DNA from: Phycisphaerae bacterium
Lineage (GTDB): Bacteria; Planctomycetota; Phycisphaerae; Phycisphaerales; UBA1924
NCBI GenBank assembly: GCA_030429705.1
Contig: JAUIES010000003.1
Location: forward strand, 428,916-492,915
Direction of reading: 5' to 3'
DNA length: 64,000 bases
The position numbers and the translations under genes were made by a program. This document shows, piece after piece, positions 9,246-17,068 of this stretch (positions are counted from its first letter, which is position 1; every line of letters starts with the position of its first letter). Under the pieces are notes generated by a model that was not told the origin of the DNA, made no database searches, and saw nothing but the letters and a program-made list of their open reading frames with translations.

Positions 9246-10367
9246 ATGTCCACGATGCAGATTGACCGCTTGCTCGACACCGTCGTCAAGACCGGCGCGA
9301 GCGACCTTCATCTCACGGTGGGTCGTCCCCCGACGATTCGTTTGCACGGCGGCCTGCGGAACCTGCAGACCAAAGTGCTCGATTCTGACGACATGGTCGG
9401 GCTTATGAAGTCGATCACGCCCGAACGGAACCAGCAGGAATTGCAGGAAGAAGGCGGGACGGACTTTGGTTTCGCGTATGGCGATGCGGCTCGTTTCCGT
9501 GTTTCCGTCTTCCGCCAGCGTGGCGATATCGCCATCGTGCTTCGACAGATTCCGAATCGCCTGCTGACCTTTGATGAAATTGGTCTGCCGGATATGTGTA
9601 AGGATCTGATCCGCAGGCCTCGCGGGTTGTTCCTTGTGACCGGGCCGACTGGTTCAGGGAAAACGACTTCTCTGGCCACGATGATTGACTATGTCAACAT
9701 GTATCTCGATCGGCACATCGTGACGATGGAAGACCCGATCGAATACTACCACTATCACAAAAAATCGATTGTGAATCAGCGTGAAGTCGGGAACGATGTC
9801 CCTTCATTCGCTGAAGCCCTGCGTCGTGCTCTGCGACAGGACCCTGATGTGATCCTCGTGGGTGAAATGCGTGACCTTGAGACGATCGAAGCGGCTGTGC
9901 GAGCCGCCGAAACCGGTCACTTGGTGTTCGGTACTTTGCATACGACTGGTGCTGCCAAGACGATTGACCGTTTGGTCGATGCGTTCCCGGTGAATCAGCA
10001 GAACCAGATCCGCGTGCAGCTTTCCACCGCTCTGATTTCGATTCTGAGTCAGGTGCTTCTGACGCGCATCGACACCAAGGGCATGGTCGCGGGTTATGAG
10101 TTCCTCGTCATCACGCCTGCTATTGCGAACCTGATTCGTGACAACAAGTCGTTCCGTATCGACTCGATGATTCAGACCGGGAAGCGATACGGCATGCAGT
10201 TGCTTGATGACCATCTCTGGTCGCTGTACTCACGCGGCATGATCGCTGCGGAAGAGATGATCGACAAGTGTAAAAATCAGGCTGACCTAACGACGAAGAT
10301 TCACGCTGCGGGCGGAACGATCGGTCGTCCCGAGCTTGATCTGGTCGATGAGCATGGCGACGAATAA
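9246..10367 (+). CDS. pilT: Type IV pilus retraction ATPase PilT
   Basis: 373 residues, the usual PilT size. PilT hexamers power pilus disassembly and retraction. The N-terminal PAS-like domain begins with the characteristic GASDLHLTVGRPPTIRLHG. Walker A GPTGSGKTT is at about residue 133, the Asp box is EDPIEYYH, Walker B is DVILVGEMRDLET, and the His box is GTLHTTGAAKTIDR. The PilT-specific C-terminal segment related to AIRNLIRE appears as TPAIANLIRDNKSFRIDSMIQTG. A GAGGAG ribosome-binding site precedes the ATG. It lies 43 bp after the first pilB and 174 bp before the second. A retraction ATPase argues that the locus builds a dynamic pilus, not only a secretion pseudopilus. Confidence 0.96.
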   Translation: MSTMQIDRLLDTVVKTGASDLHLTVGRPPTIRLHGGLRNLQTKVLDSDDMVGLMKSITPERNQQELQEEGGTDFGFAYGDAARFRVSVFRQRGDIAIVLRQIPNRLLTFDEIGLPDMCKDLIRRPRGLFLVTGPTGSGKTTSLATMIDYVNMYLDRHIVTMEDPIEYYHYHKKSIVNQREVGNDVPSFAEALRRALRQDPDVILVGEMRDLETIEAAVRAAETGHLVFGTLHTTGAAKTIDRLVDAFPVNQQNQIRVQLSTALISILSQVLLTRIDTKGMVAGYEFLVITPAIANLIRDNKSFRIDSMIQTGKRYGMQLLDDHLWSLYSRGMIAAEEMIDKCKNQADLTTKIHAAGGTIGRPELDLVDEHGDE

Positions 10368-10398
10368 TCGTATTCTGTTCGTACGACGATGATTCTCT

Positions 10399-10424
10399 CT
10401 TTGATATTCGTGCGTATATCAAAG
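10399..10424. repeat. Perfect 9-bp inverted repeat between pilT and the second pilB
   Basis: CTTTGATAT at 10399-10407 and ATATCAAAG at 10416-10424 are exact inverted copies separated by eight bases. A third TTGATATT half-site lies at about 10432-10440. There is no T-run directly after the stem, so a terminator is less likely than a protein-binding site or mRNA hairpin. It sits in the longest gap inside the pil locus, where a second promoter could be. Confidence 0.5.
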
Positions 10425-10541
10425 TGTCCTTATTGATATTTTGCGTTCTCGGGCCGGTTGGGCCTTGAACCGGAATGGTTTTGCCACGAATGTATGGGTA
10501 AGGCGATGGAGCCTGACCCGGCATGAGCTGGGAGGAGACCG

Positions 10542-12272
10542 ATGGCGACTGTGCAACCATCAGAACTGAAGGGCCGCAAACTTGGCCGAGTCCTCACCAA
10601 AATGGGGGCGGTGACCCGTGAGCAAGTGCACGAAGCACTTGGCATTCAGAAAACACGCCGAGTGCCGATCGGGCAGTTGCTCGTTGAACTCGGGTATTGC
10701 TCGCAGCCACAGGTTGATGCTGCACTCGCTGGACAGGCGGGGCTCGAGTATCTCGATTTGACGGGTGTTGAAATCAGCGACGAAGTCCGCGATTCGATTC
10801 CGGCGGAGAACGCTCGGGCGTACCAGGTGGTGCCACTTGAATACAACCCGAAGGGTCGCAAACTGAAGATCGCGATGAAGAGTCCGGATAACTTCCGCGC
10901 GGTTGATGACCTTCGCCTGTTGATGAGTTTTGATGTGCAAGCGGTCGTTGCGAACGCGGACCTGATCGACGAGATGCTCACGAAGTACTACTCGAAGAGC
11001 GAGTCGATGATGGATGTTGTTTCCGCATTGGCGGAAGACAGCAAGTTCTCGGATATCGCAAACCGTGGTGCATCGATCGATCTCGACGCGGTCATGGAAG
11101 CGGCAGAAGACAATCAGGTCATCAAGTTGTTGAACCTGGTTCTGCTGCAGGCGATCAAGGATCGCGCGTCTGACATCCATATGGAACCGTTCGAGCACGA
11201 ATTCAAGATCCGTTATCGCATCGATGGCGTGCTGTATGAGATGGTGCCGCCGCCCAAGCATCTCGGGCCTGCGATTACGAGTCGTATCAAGGTCATGGCT
11301 GGTCTCGATATTGCCGAACGGCGTTTGCCGCAGGATGGCCGTATTGAACTTTCTGTCGCTGGTAATCCGATCGACCTTCGTGTCGCTGTGCTTCCGACGA
11401 TCTATGGCGAGAGTGTCGTGCTTCGTGTGCTCGATCGTTCCAATGTGAAGTTGAAACTGGACAAGATCGGATTTCGTGAAGAAGAACTGACGAAGTTTCG
11501 AGCGTTGATCAAACGGCCGAACGGCATCGTTGTGGTGACCGGTCCGACGGGTTCCGGCAAGACAACGACGCTGTATGCGGCACTTGCCGAACTCAATGAC
11601 ATTGAGACGAAGATTCTGACAGCAGAAGATCCGGTCGAATACGACATTGACGGCTTGTGCCAGGTACAGATTAACGATGAGGTGGGGCTGACCTTTGCCA
11701 AGGCCCTGCGGTCGTTTTTGCGTCAGGATCCGGATGTGATTCTTGTGGGTGAAATTCGTGACCTTGAGACGGCGCAGATTGCTGTGCAGGCGTCTTTGAC
11801 GGGTCACCTTGTGTTGACAACGCTGCACACGAACGACGCGCCGAGTTCGATCATTCGATTGATTGACCTTGGGATGGAGCCGTTCCTGTTGACCGCCACC
11901 ATCGAAGGCGTGATTGCTCAGCGTCTGGTGCGAACGCTGGACCCGACGGTCAAGGAGCCGTACATCCCGTCGGAAGAAGAGTTGATGGAGTTGAATCTGC
12001 GTTCTGAACAGACCAAGGACCGGACCTTCTTCCGTCCTGGCAAGTCGCGCGAGATCGGCGGCGGCTACAAGGGTCGTATGGCGCTGTTCGAGATCATGGA
12101 TATGGATGACCAGATGCGAGAATTGGTCATGAAGGAAGCAAGCACCGCGGTCTTGCGTGAACACGCCAGGCGGCGCGGCATGCGATCACTCCGCGAAAGC
12201 GGTCTTTTGGCGATTTATGAAGGCATCACAACCATCGACGAGGTGGTCCGTGAAACCTTGGCAGAGGAATAG
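10542..12272 (+). CDS. GspE/PilB-type assembly ATPase (second copy)
   Basis: 576 residues. It shares domain order with the first copy: MshEN N-terminal domain (LGRVLTKMGAVTREQVHEAL, about 10-140), then the ATPase core with Walker A GPTGSGKTT from residue 334, TAEDPVEYDIDGLCQVQ, Walker B DVILVGEIRDLETAQIA and the His box TTLHTNDAPSS. The tetrapeptide linker of the first copy is absent and no zinc-type cysteine pairs are seen. GGGAGGAG lies just before the ATG. It is followed by pilC after 67 bp, so this is probably the extension ATPase that works with that platform protein. The two copies are clearly diverged, which suggests old paralogues with separate roles. Confidence 0.95.
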   Translation: MATVQPSELKGRKLGRVLTKMGAVTREQVHEALGIQKTRRVPIGQLLVELGYCSQPQVDAALAGQAGLEYLDLTGVEISDEVRDSIPAENARAYQVVPLEYNPKGRKLKIAMKSPDNFRAVDDLRLLMSFDVQAVVANADLIDEMLTKYYSKSESMMDVVSALAEDSKFSDIANRGASIDLDAVMEAAEDNQVIKLLNLVLLQAIKDRASDIHMEPFEHEFKIRYRIDGVLYEMVPPPKHLGPAITSRIKVMAGLDIAERRLPQDGRIELSVAGNPIDLRVAVLPTIYGESVVLRVLDRSNVKLKLDKIGFREEELTKFRALIKRPNGIVVVTGPTGSGKTTTLYAALAELNDIETKILTAEDPVEYDIDGLCQVQINDEVGLTFAKALRSFLRQDPDVILVGEIRDLETAQIAVQASLTGHLVLTTLHTNDAPSSIIRLIDLGMEPFLLTATIEGVIAQRLVRTLDPTVKEPYIPSEEELMELNLRSEQTKDRTFFRPGKSREIGGGYKGRMALFEIMDMDDQMRELVMKEASTAVLREHARRRGMRSLRESGLLAIYEGITTIDEVVRETLAEE

Positions 12273-12306
12273 ACGCACACCCTGAGGGGGGTGAGCATAA
12301 CTGACG

Positions 12307-12324
12307 ACGACGACCAATCGTCGT
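12307..12324 (+). repeat. Inverted repeat in the pilB-pilC spacer
   Basis: ACGACGA (12307-12313) and TCGTCGT (12318-12324) form a 7-bp stem with a CCAA loop, ending 15 bases before the pilC start. A weaker CACCC/GGGTG hairpin (12278-12293) precedes it. No T-run follows, so an mRNA stability or translation element is more plausible than a terminator. Confidence 0.4.
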
Positions 12325-12339
12325 GCGGAGAACCGAGTC

Positions 12340-13635
12340 ATGGCGACTTTTGCATACGAAGCGATTGATGCGGCTGGCAAAACCCAGAAGGGAACTGTCG
12401 AGGCATCGAACAACGACGAAGCCGTTCAACGCATCAAATCGCAGGGATACTTCCCGCAGTCTGTCAAACAGGCGAAATCGAAGAAGGCTGCAGCCGCTGG
12501 TGGTGGTGCCTCGGATGCTGCCAAGAAGAAGAAAAAGAAGAGCGGTACCCCGCTGGCCATCGGCGGCGTCCCCGCCAAGAAGTTGACGCTGTTCACACGG
12601 CAACTTTCAACGCTGCAGGACGCGGGCTTGCCGTTGTTGCGGTCATTGCAGATTCTGGAAAGTCAGCAGCGACCCGGTCTGCTCAAGAGCATTCTGACAG
12701 GTGTGTGTGAAGAGGTCGAGGGGGGTACGAGCCTCTCTGACAGCATGGCCAAGTTTCCCAAAGCGTTTGACCGCCTGTATGTGAAGATGGTGAACGCGGG
12801 CGAAATCGGTGGTGTGCTCGACATCATCCTGCAGCGACTTGCAGAGTTCATGGAAAAGAGCCAGCGTCTGCAACGCAAGATTAAGGGCGCGATGGTGTAT
12901 CCGATCGTGGTCATGGGTATTGCGATCATCATTCTGACCGCGATCATGGTGTTCATCATTCCGAAGTTTGAAGCCATCTTCAACGACTTCGGTGTCGACC
13001 TGCCGTGGCTGACCGTGTGGCTGATCAACACCAGTCGTTGGTTTGCCGGTGCGAATCCTGGGCAGACGCTACCTGGCGGTGTTGTTGCATTGATCGGCGG
13101 TGTCATCGCGTTCATTCTGCTCAAACTCTCGCGCAGGACCCCCCCAGGCCGTGCTGTGACTGATGTGATCATTCTCTGGATTCCCATTTTCGGTTCGCTC
13201 ATCCGCAAGACGACGATTGCACGGTTTACGCGAACCCTCGGCACGCTGATTTCTGCAGGTGTTCCGATTCTTGAAGCCGTCACGGTGACCAAAGAGACCT
13301 CGGGCAACTTCGTGTTTGAGCGTGCACTTGGCAAAGTGCACGATTCGATCCGTGAGGGTGAATCGTTCGCCGGTCCGTTGCGTGAGAGCAAGACCTGTGA
13401 CCCGATCGTGGTGAACATGATCGATGTGGGTGAAGAAACGGGTGAACTTGATGTCATGTTGCTCAAAATCGCAGACAACTACGACGAAGAGGTCGATGTT
13501 GCCGTCGCCGCGTTGGTGTCATTGCTTGAGCCGTTGATGGTTGTTGTGCTCGGTGGCATGGTCGGGACGATCGTGGTGGCGATGTTCCTCCCGCTGGTCG
13601 CGATGATTGAATCGTTGCAGGGTGGCGGTTTCTAA
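12340..13635 (+). CDS. pilC: Type II secretion/type IV pilus inner-membrane platform protein (GspF/PilC)
   Basis: 431 residues, slightly longer than the usual 400. It begins with the conserved FAYEAIDAAGKTQKGTVEA, continues through a Lys/Ala/Gly-rich linker (about 48-72), and then has two GspF domains, each starting with the TLFTRQLSTLQDAGLPL-type block or its second-copy counterpart ARFTRTLGTLISAGVPILEA. Three hydrophobic segments (about 185-212, 245-270 and 395-425) are expected membrane helices. Platform proteins couple the ATPase to pilin extraction from the inner membrane. The TAA stop overlaps an in-frame ATG of the next gene by one base. Confidence 0.95.
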   Translation: MATFAYEAIDAAGKTQKGTVEASNNDEAVQRIKSQGYFPQSVKQAKSKKAAAAGGGASDAAKKKKKKSGTPLAIGGVPAKKLTLFTRQLSTLQDAGLPLLRSLQILESQQRPGLLKSILTGVCEEVEGGTSLSDSMAKFPKAFDRLYVKMVNAGEIGGVLDIILQRLAEFMEKSQRLQRKIKGAMVYPIVVMGIAIIILTAIMVFIIPKFEAIFNDFGVDLPWLTVWLINTSRWFAGANPGQTLPGGVVALIGGVIAFILLKLSRRTPPGRAVTDVIILWIPIFGSLIRKTTIARFTRTLGTLISAGVPILEAVTVTKETSGNFVFERALGKVHDSIREGESFAGPLRESKTCDPIVVNMIDVGEETGELDVMLLKIADNYDEEVDVAVAALVSLLEPLMVVVLGGMVGTIVVAMFLPLVAMIESLQGGGF

Positions 13636-13676
13636 TGATCGAACGAGTTGCACAAAACTCGACGGAAGGCTCGCTC

Positions 13677-14681
13677 ATGAAGTCACGCACTGCGCGCACA
13701 ACGCAAGGGCAGCGGTCCGCGTTCACGCTCATCGAAGTGCTCGTTGCGATCATCGTGATCGGAGCGTTGGTGGGGCTGTTGATCGTGGGATTGACGCGTG
13801 CTGGTCGGTTTGCCCGGCAGAAGGCCGCCCAGCAAACTTTGAGCAGTCTCAAGACAGCGACGCTGCAGTTCAAGTCCGAAATGGGGTACCTTCCGCCGTT
13901 GGTGTTCGATGGTTCAGAGATGGGTGGACAAGCTGGCGACGGTGCATCGTCGAACGCCGGACCGGTGCATGTGGATTCTCTCAGCCGCGAGATCATCACT
14001 GTGTATCAACTCGGCAACACCAACGCACGGGCGTTCCTTCGTGGCGATTTTCTCGGCAGCGGCAGCCCGGACTATGACGACCCACGGTACAGCAAGTTTT
14101 CGCTGCCGTTCTATGTGGTGGGGGCCCTCGACGCGCAAGTCGATGGTGTCGATGGACCCGGTATGTCCAAGCCCTTGCCGGATGGTGCCTGGGCAGGTGT
14201 TGGCGATGCTCTCGGTGGTTCCAACAAGACCTATGAGCCGTTCATGGATACCGGAACCAGTGCATCACGCATCGAGCGGCAGTACACCGACCCTTCGGAG
14301 GTTGCGGAGCACAGCGGCTCGACACCCGGTGACCTGAACAATCGGCTTGCGTTGATTGATGCCAACGGCAAGGCGTACCGCTATTACCGCTGGCTGCCGA
14401 ATCAAAATCCGACGAACACACTCGAACTGAACATCCCGGCTGTTCTGCTCGACCCGGTGCTCTATCGCGATGCACTTGCTGATCCGACGATTGATGTGAC
14501 CGACGGCGATGTGAAGTTGCGTAGCGCTTCGTTTGCCATCATCGGTGCCGGTCAGAACAAGGTCTTTGGGACCGAAGACATTGACGAACTGCGCAGCATC
14601 ATGAGCATGCCCGGCTCGATCGCCGAGGCGGTCGTTCGGCGTGCAGCCGCAGCCGACAACATCGTGGAGGTGGGGGAATGA
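13677..14681 (+). CDS. Prepilin-like protein, GspG position, enlarged
   Basis: 334 residues from the ATG at 13677, which has GGAAGG seven bases upstream; an in-frame ATG at 13635 would overlap the pilC stop and add 14 residues. The leader is short and basic and is followed by AFTLIEVLVAIIVIGALVGLL, a typical N-methylation/pilin helix with Glu at +5. The residue before the predicted cleavage is Ala (A15), not the usual Gly. The C-terminal part is Gly/Asp-rich and unlike known pilins, and more than twice the usual GspG length. The position after pilC suggests the major pseudopilin slot, but the size argues for a specialised subunit. Confidence 0.85.
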   Translation: MKSRTARTTQGQRSAFTLIEVLVAIIVIGALVGLLIVGLTRAGRFARQKAAQQTLSSLKTATLQFKSEMGYLPPLVFDGSEMGGQAGDGASSNAGPVHVDSLSREIITVYQLGNTNARAFLRGDFLGSGSPDYDDPRYSKFSLPFYVVGALDAQVDGVDGPGMSKPLPDGAWAGVGDALGGSNKTYEPFMDTGTSASRIERQYTDPSEVAEHSGSTPGDLNNRLALIDANGKAYRYYRWLPNQNPTNTLELNIPAVLLDPVLYRDALADPTIDVTDGDVKLRSASFAIIGAGQNKVFGTEDIDELRSIMSMPGSIAEAVVRRAAAADNIVEVGE

Positions 14682-15955
14682 GTGTTCGCCTTCACCAGAT
14701 TGACTGTGGCGTGATACCCACGACCTGCCGCGGGCGCGGCTTTACCATCGTCGAGTTGTTTGTGGTCATTTCGATCGCGTTGATCATCGTCGCGGTTGCT
14801 CTGCCCGCGTTCAGTTCGATGTCCGCGAGTGCCAACCGCTCGTTGGCCGAAAACACCCTGCGACAAGGCGTGACGCTGGCTCGTGATGTATCCGTTGGAT
14901 CGGTGCGAGGCGGTGACGGGGCGGCTGTGTTTCTGTTTGATGCCGAAACCGGTCGCATGAACATCGTCGCCGCCGAGTGGATCGGCACCATCGAAGACAC
15001 ACGCGACGGCGATCAGACCCGTCTGGTCGAACGCGATGTGTTCGCACCCGTCGCGGTGGGTGAGACGCTTCAACTGCCGCGATACTGGTCAGTGCGTGGA
15101 TACGCTCCGGCCCGTTTTACCGCGTCGACCGGCTCGACGCCTGATGATTGGTATGACTCTGACCTCTTCGGCTCGCCAACCGCGTGGCAGCGCGGTCACT
15201 GGGTGTTCCCGGAGTCTGGCTTCTATGACATTGAAATGGCTCGCACGACACCAACGGTCGGCATGCAATCGCCCAGGCAGTCATTCATGATTCGCTTTGA
15301 TACAGCAACGGGTCAGGTCCGTCAAGATGGCCGCGAAGCGTTGTTCGTTGATGTGAGGCCGAGTGACGAAGATCGCGCAGCGACCATTTCCAGCTTCGGA
15401 CCCGCTGCATCTGCCCGCAACGATGCCGGTGCCGGGTTGCGTGCCGATTGGGCGGACAATCCGTCCAGTTGGGCGTTTCGTGTGCTCACGAGTGGCGATC
15501 TTGATCAGGACGGCGTGCCGTACCAGATCAATGACGAACGGTTGCGCCGCGCCCTCCTCGGCAATGAATCGCACGACACCGTGTTGGTCAGTAGCGTCGC
15601 TCGCGTTGCACTCTACGACGAGCGTGATCTGGCTCAGGCGTTGGGCGCTCGCGAGTTGGCACGCCGTCGCGGCACAACACAGACCGATTCGCTATACGCG
15701 ACATTTGAAGATGCCAGCGATCGAATCGGTATCGATTTCACCGGCTTGTTCAGCGGGTCGTCAGCATTCGACCAGAGCCCGGGCGGGCTCAAGCGTCTCA
15801 GTGACAGTATCGACCGTTGGATCAACGGCGACACAGAAGTGCAAAGCGACGGCACCGTCGGCAGCGGCTCATTGTTTGAAGAAACGGACGAGCCGAAGGC
15901 TGTGCGTTTCATTGTTGATGCGTATTCGGGTGAACTTCTTGAGGTGATTCGATGA
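14678..15955 (+). CDS. Prepilin-like protein, GspH position, enlarged
   Basis: 425 residues against about 150-200 for GspH. It starts in a 4-bp ATGA overlap with the previous gene. The leader ends in RGRG (G21), followed by FTIVELFVVISIALIIVAVALPAFSSM, a class III signal with Glu26 at +5. The following segment NRSLAENTLRQGVTLARDVSV resembles the GspH/FimT region. The rest is beta-rich by composition, with several DxDxDG-like stretches (LDQDGVPYQINDERL). Its end overlaps the next gene by 4 bp. It is probably a minor pseudopilin anchored in the inner membrane; exact role unknown. Confidence 0.85.
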   Translation: MSVRLHQIDCGVIPTTCRGRGFTIVELFVVISIALIIVAVALPAFSSMSASANRSLAENTLRQGVTLARDVSVGSVRGGDGAAVFLFDAETGRMNIVAAEWIGTIEDTRDGDQTRLVERDVFAPVAVGETLQLPRYWSVRGYAPARFTASTGSTPDDWYDSDLFGSPTAWQRGHWVFPESGFYDIEMARTTPTVGMQSPRQSFMIRFDTATGQVRQDGREALFVDVRPSDEDRAATISSFGPAASARNDAGAGLRADWADNPSSWAFRVLTSGDLDQDGVPYQINDERLRRALLGNESHDTVLVSSVARVALYDERDLAQALGARELARRRGTTQTDSLYATFEDASDRIGIDFTGLFSGSSAFDQSPGGLKRLSDSIDRWINGDTEVQSDGTVGSGSLFEETDEPKAVRFIVDAYSGELLEVIR

Positions 15956-17052
15956 AAACCACACAACGAGAAATTCGCCGACGCATGCAGCGAGCATTCA
16001 CACTTGTCGAAGTGTTGATTGCGGTGCTGGTTCTTTCGCTCGGGTTGCTTGGTCTGGCTGCGATATTCCCTGCGGTCATCGCGCAGCAGCGCAACGCGGT
16101 CGATCGCACGCAGGGTGCGGTTGTCGCCAAGGTTGTCCAGCAATCATTGAACAGTTCACAGTTCATGGTCGACTTCAGCGGCCTGCGCCGCGACTTCTGG
16201 TTCTCTGCCGATGCCGCTCTTGGTTGCGGCAACGGGTTTGATCTTGACCCTGACGACATGAACTTTCTATGGGAACCAACCTGGCAGTGGGGGCAGGCCG
16301 GGCACATGGCGATCTCACCGGCTCAGGTGTATCGCACATCGGGGATGATCGTGGTTGGTTTCGGCAAATTCAAAGATATGAACTGCGCGGACCAGTCGCC
16401 TGAACCCGAAGACCTGTACCGCGTGCCGGTGACCGCTCGTTTGTACCCGCAGCCCTACACAGGCGAACAGCCTCGGTATGTCTGGGACTTTGTCCCGCGT
16501 CGTGCCCGTCTTTCGGGTGATTCTTCAGACATCGAGATCGCGGTGTTCATCCGCCGGATTGATCCGCGTATTCGCGTGCCGCGTGGGAAGACGCTGTCGG
16601 ACGTGTTGACCGGGAACAATGGCGTCGGTGTTTCGCAGGCGCGCTTGCCGTTGGGTGCAGACCCGGCGAGTTTGCTTCCGACGGGTGATGGTGCCGCGGT
16701 CGATGGGACGGGTACCTATTCGATGCCTCTGACGATGCCTGTCATCGTACGAAGCACGGAGCCCGATCAGATTGTGCTCGATGCGAGCGCAAACGCGACG
16801 ATGCGCGACCTTTGGAAGCAGGCGATCGCTTCACCTGGACAGATCATCATCGACAATCTGGGCAATGTGCTCAATGTCATCGAAGTACCGGAAGAGCGCA
16901 ACGGCGAGTTGTCGATCGTGGTTGACCATCGGTACGCCGAAGATGCGACCGATTTCAACTTTGGCGCTGATCCGCGCGGCGTGAAGGTGGAGCAGATTCT
17001 GTTCACCGTTCAAAAGCCTGTGCGTGCGTTGACCTTCAGGCCGGACTGGTGA
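15952..17052 (+). CDS. Prepilin-like protein, GspI/PilV position, enlarged
   Basis: 366 residues. The leader is very basic (REIRRRMQR) and ends in Ala (A15) before FTLVEVLIAVLVLSLGLLGLAAIFPAVI; the LSLGLLGLA run is typical of GspI/PilV minor pilins. Glu20 is at +5. The large C-terminal region is not recognised and is about three times the usual GspI domain. It begins in a 4-bp overlap with the upstream gene and is followed after a short gap by the GspJ-like gene. Ala at -1, as in the GspG-like protein, may mean slower or different prepilin peptidase processing (inference). Confidence 0.85.
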   Translation: MKTTQREIRRRMQRAFTLVEVLIAVLVLSLGLLGLAAIFPAVIAQQRNAVDRTQGAVVAKVVQQSLNSSQFMVDFSGLRRDFWFSADAALGCGNGFDLDPDDMNFLWEPTWQWGQAGHMAISPAQVYRTSGMIVVGFGKFKDMNCADQSPEPEDLYRVPVTARLYPQPYTGEQPRYVWDFVPRRARLSGDSSDIEIAVFIRRIDPRIRVPRGKTLSDVLTGNNGVGVSQARLPLGADPASLLPTGDGAAVDGTGTYSMPLTMPVIVRSTEPDQIVLDASANATMRDLWKQAIASPGQIIIDNLGNVLNVIEVPEERNGELSIVVDHRYAEDATDFNFGADPRGVKVEQILFTVQKPVRALTFRPDW

Positions 17053-17068
17053 AATGAGAGGACGAACG

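Noticed and set aside
8433..9663. An identical stretch of more than 20 bases at the Walker A regions of the first pilB and pilT
   Set aside because: The bases encode the same conserved residues; similarity does not continue outside the motif, so recombination is not needed to explain it.
10560..12164. A 534-codon open frame on the minus strand within the second pilB
   Set aside because: It is the mirror of a well-supported ATPase gene, has a His/Arg/Asp-rich composition typical of antisense frames and no recognisable domain.
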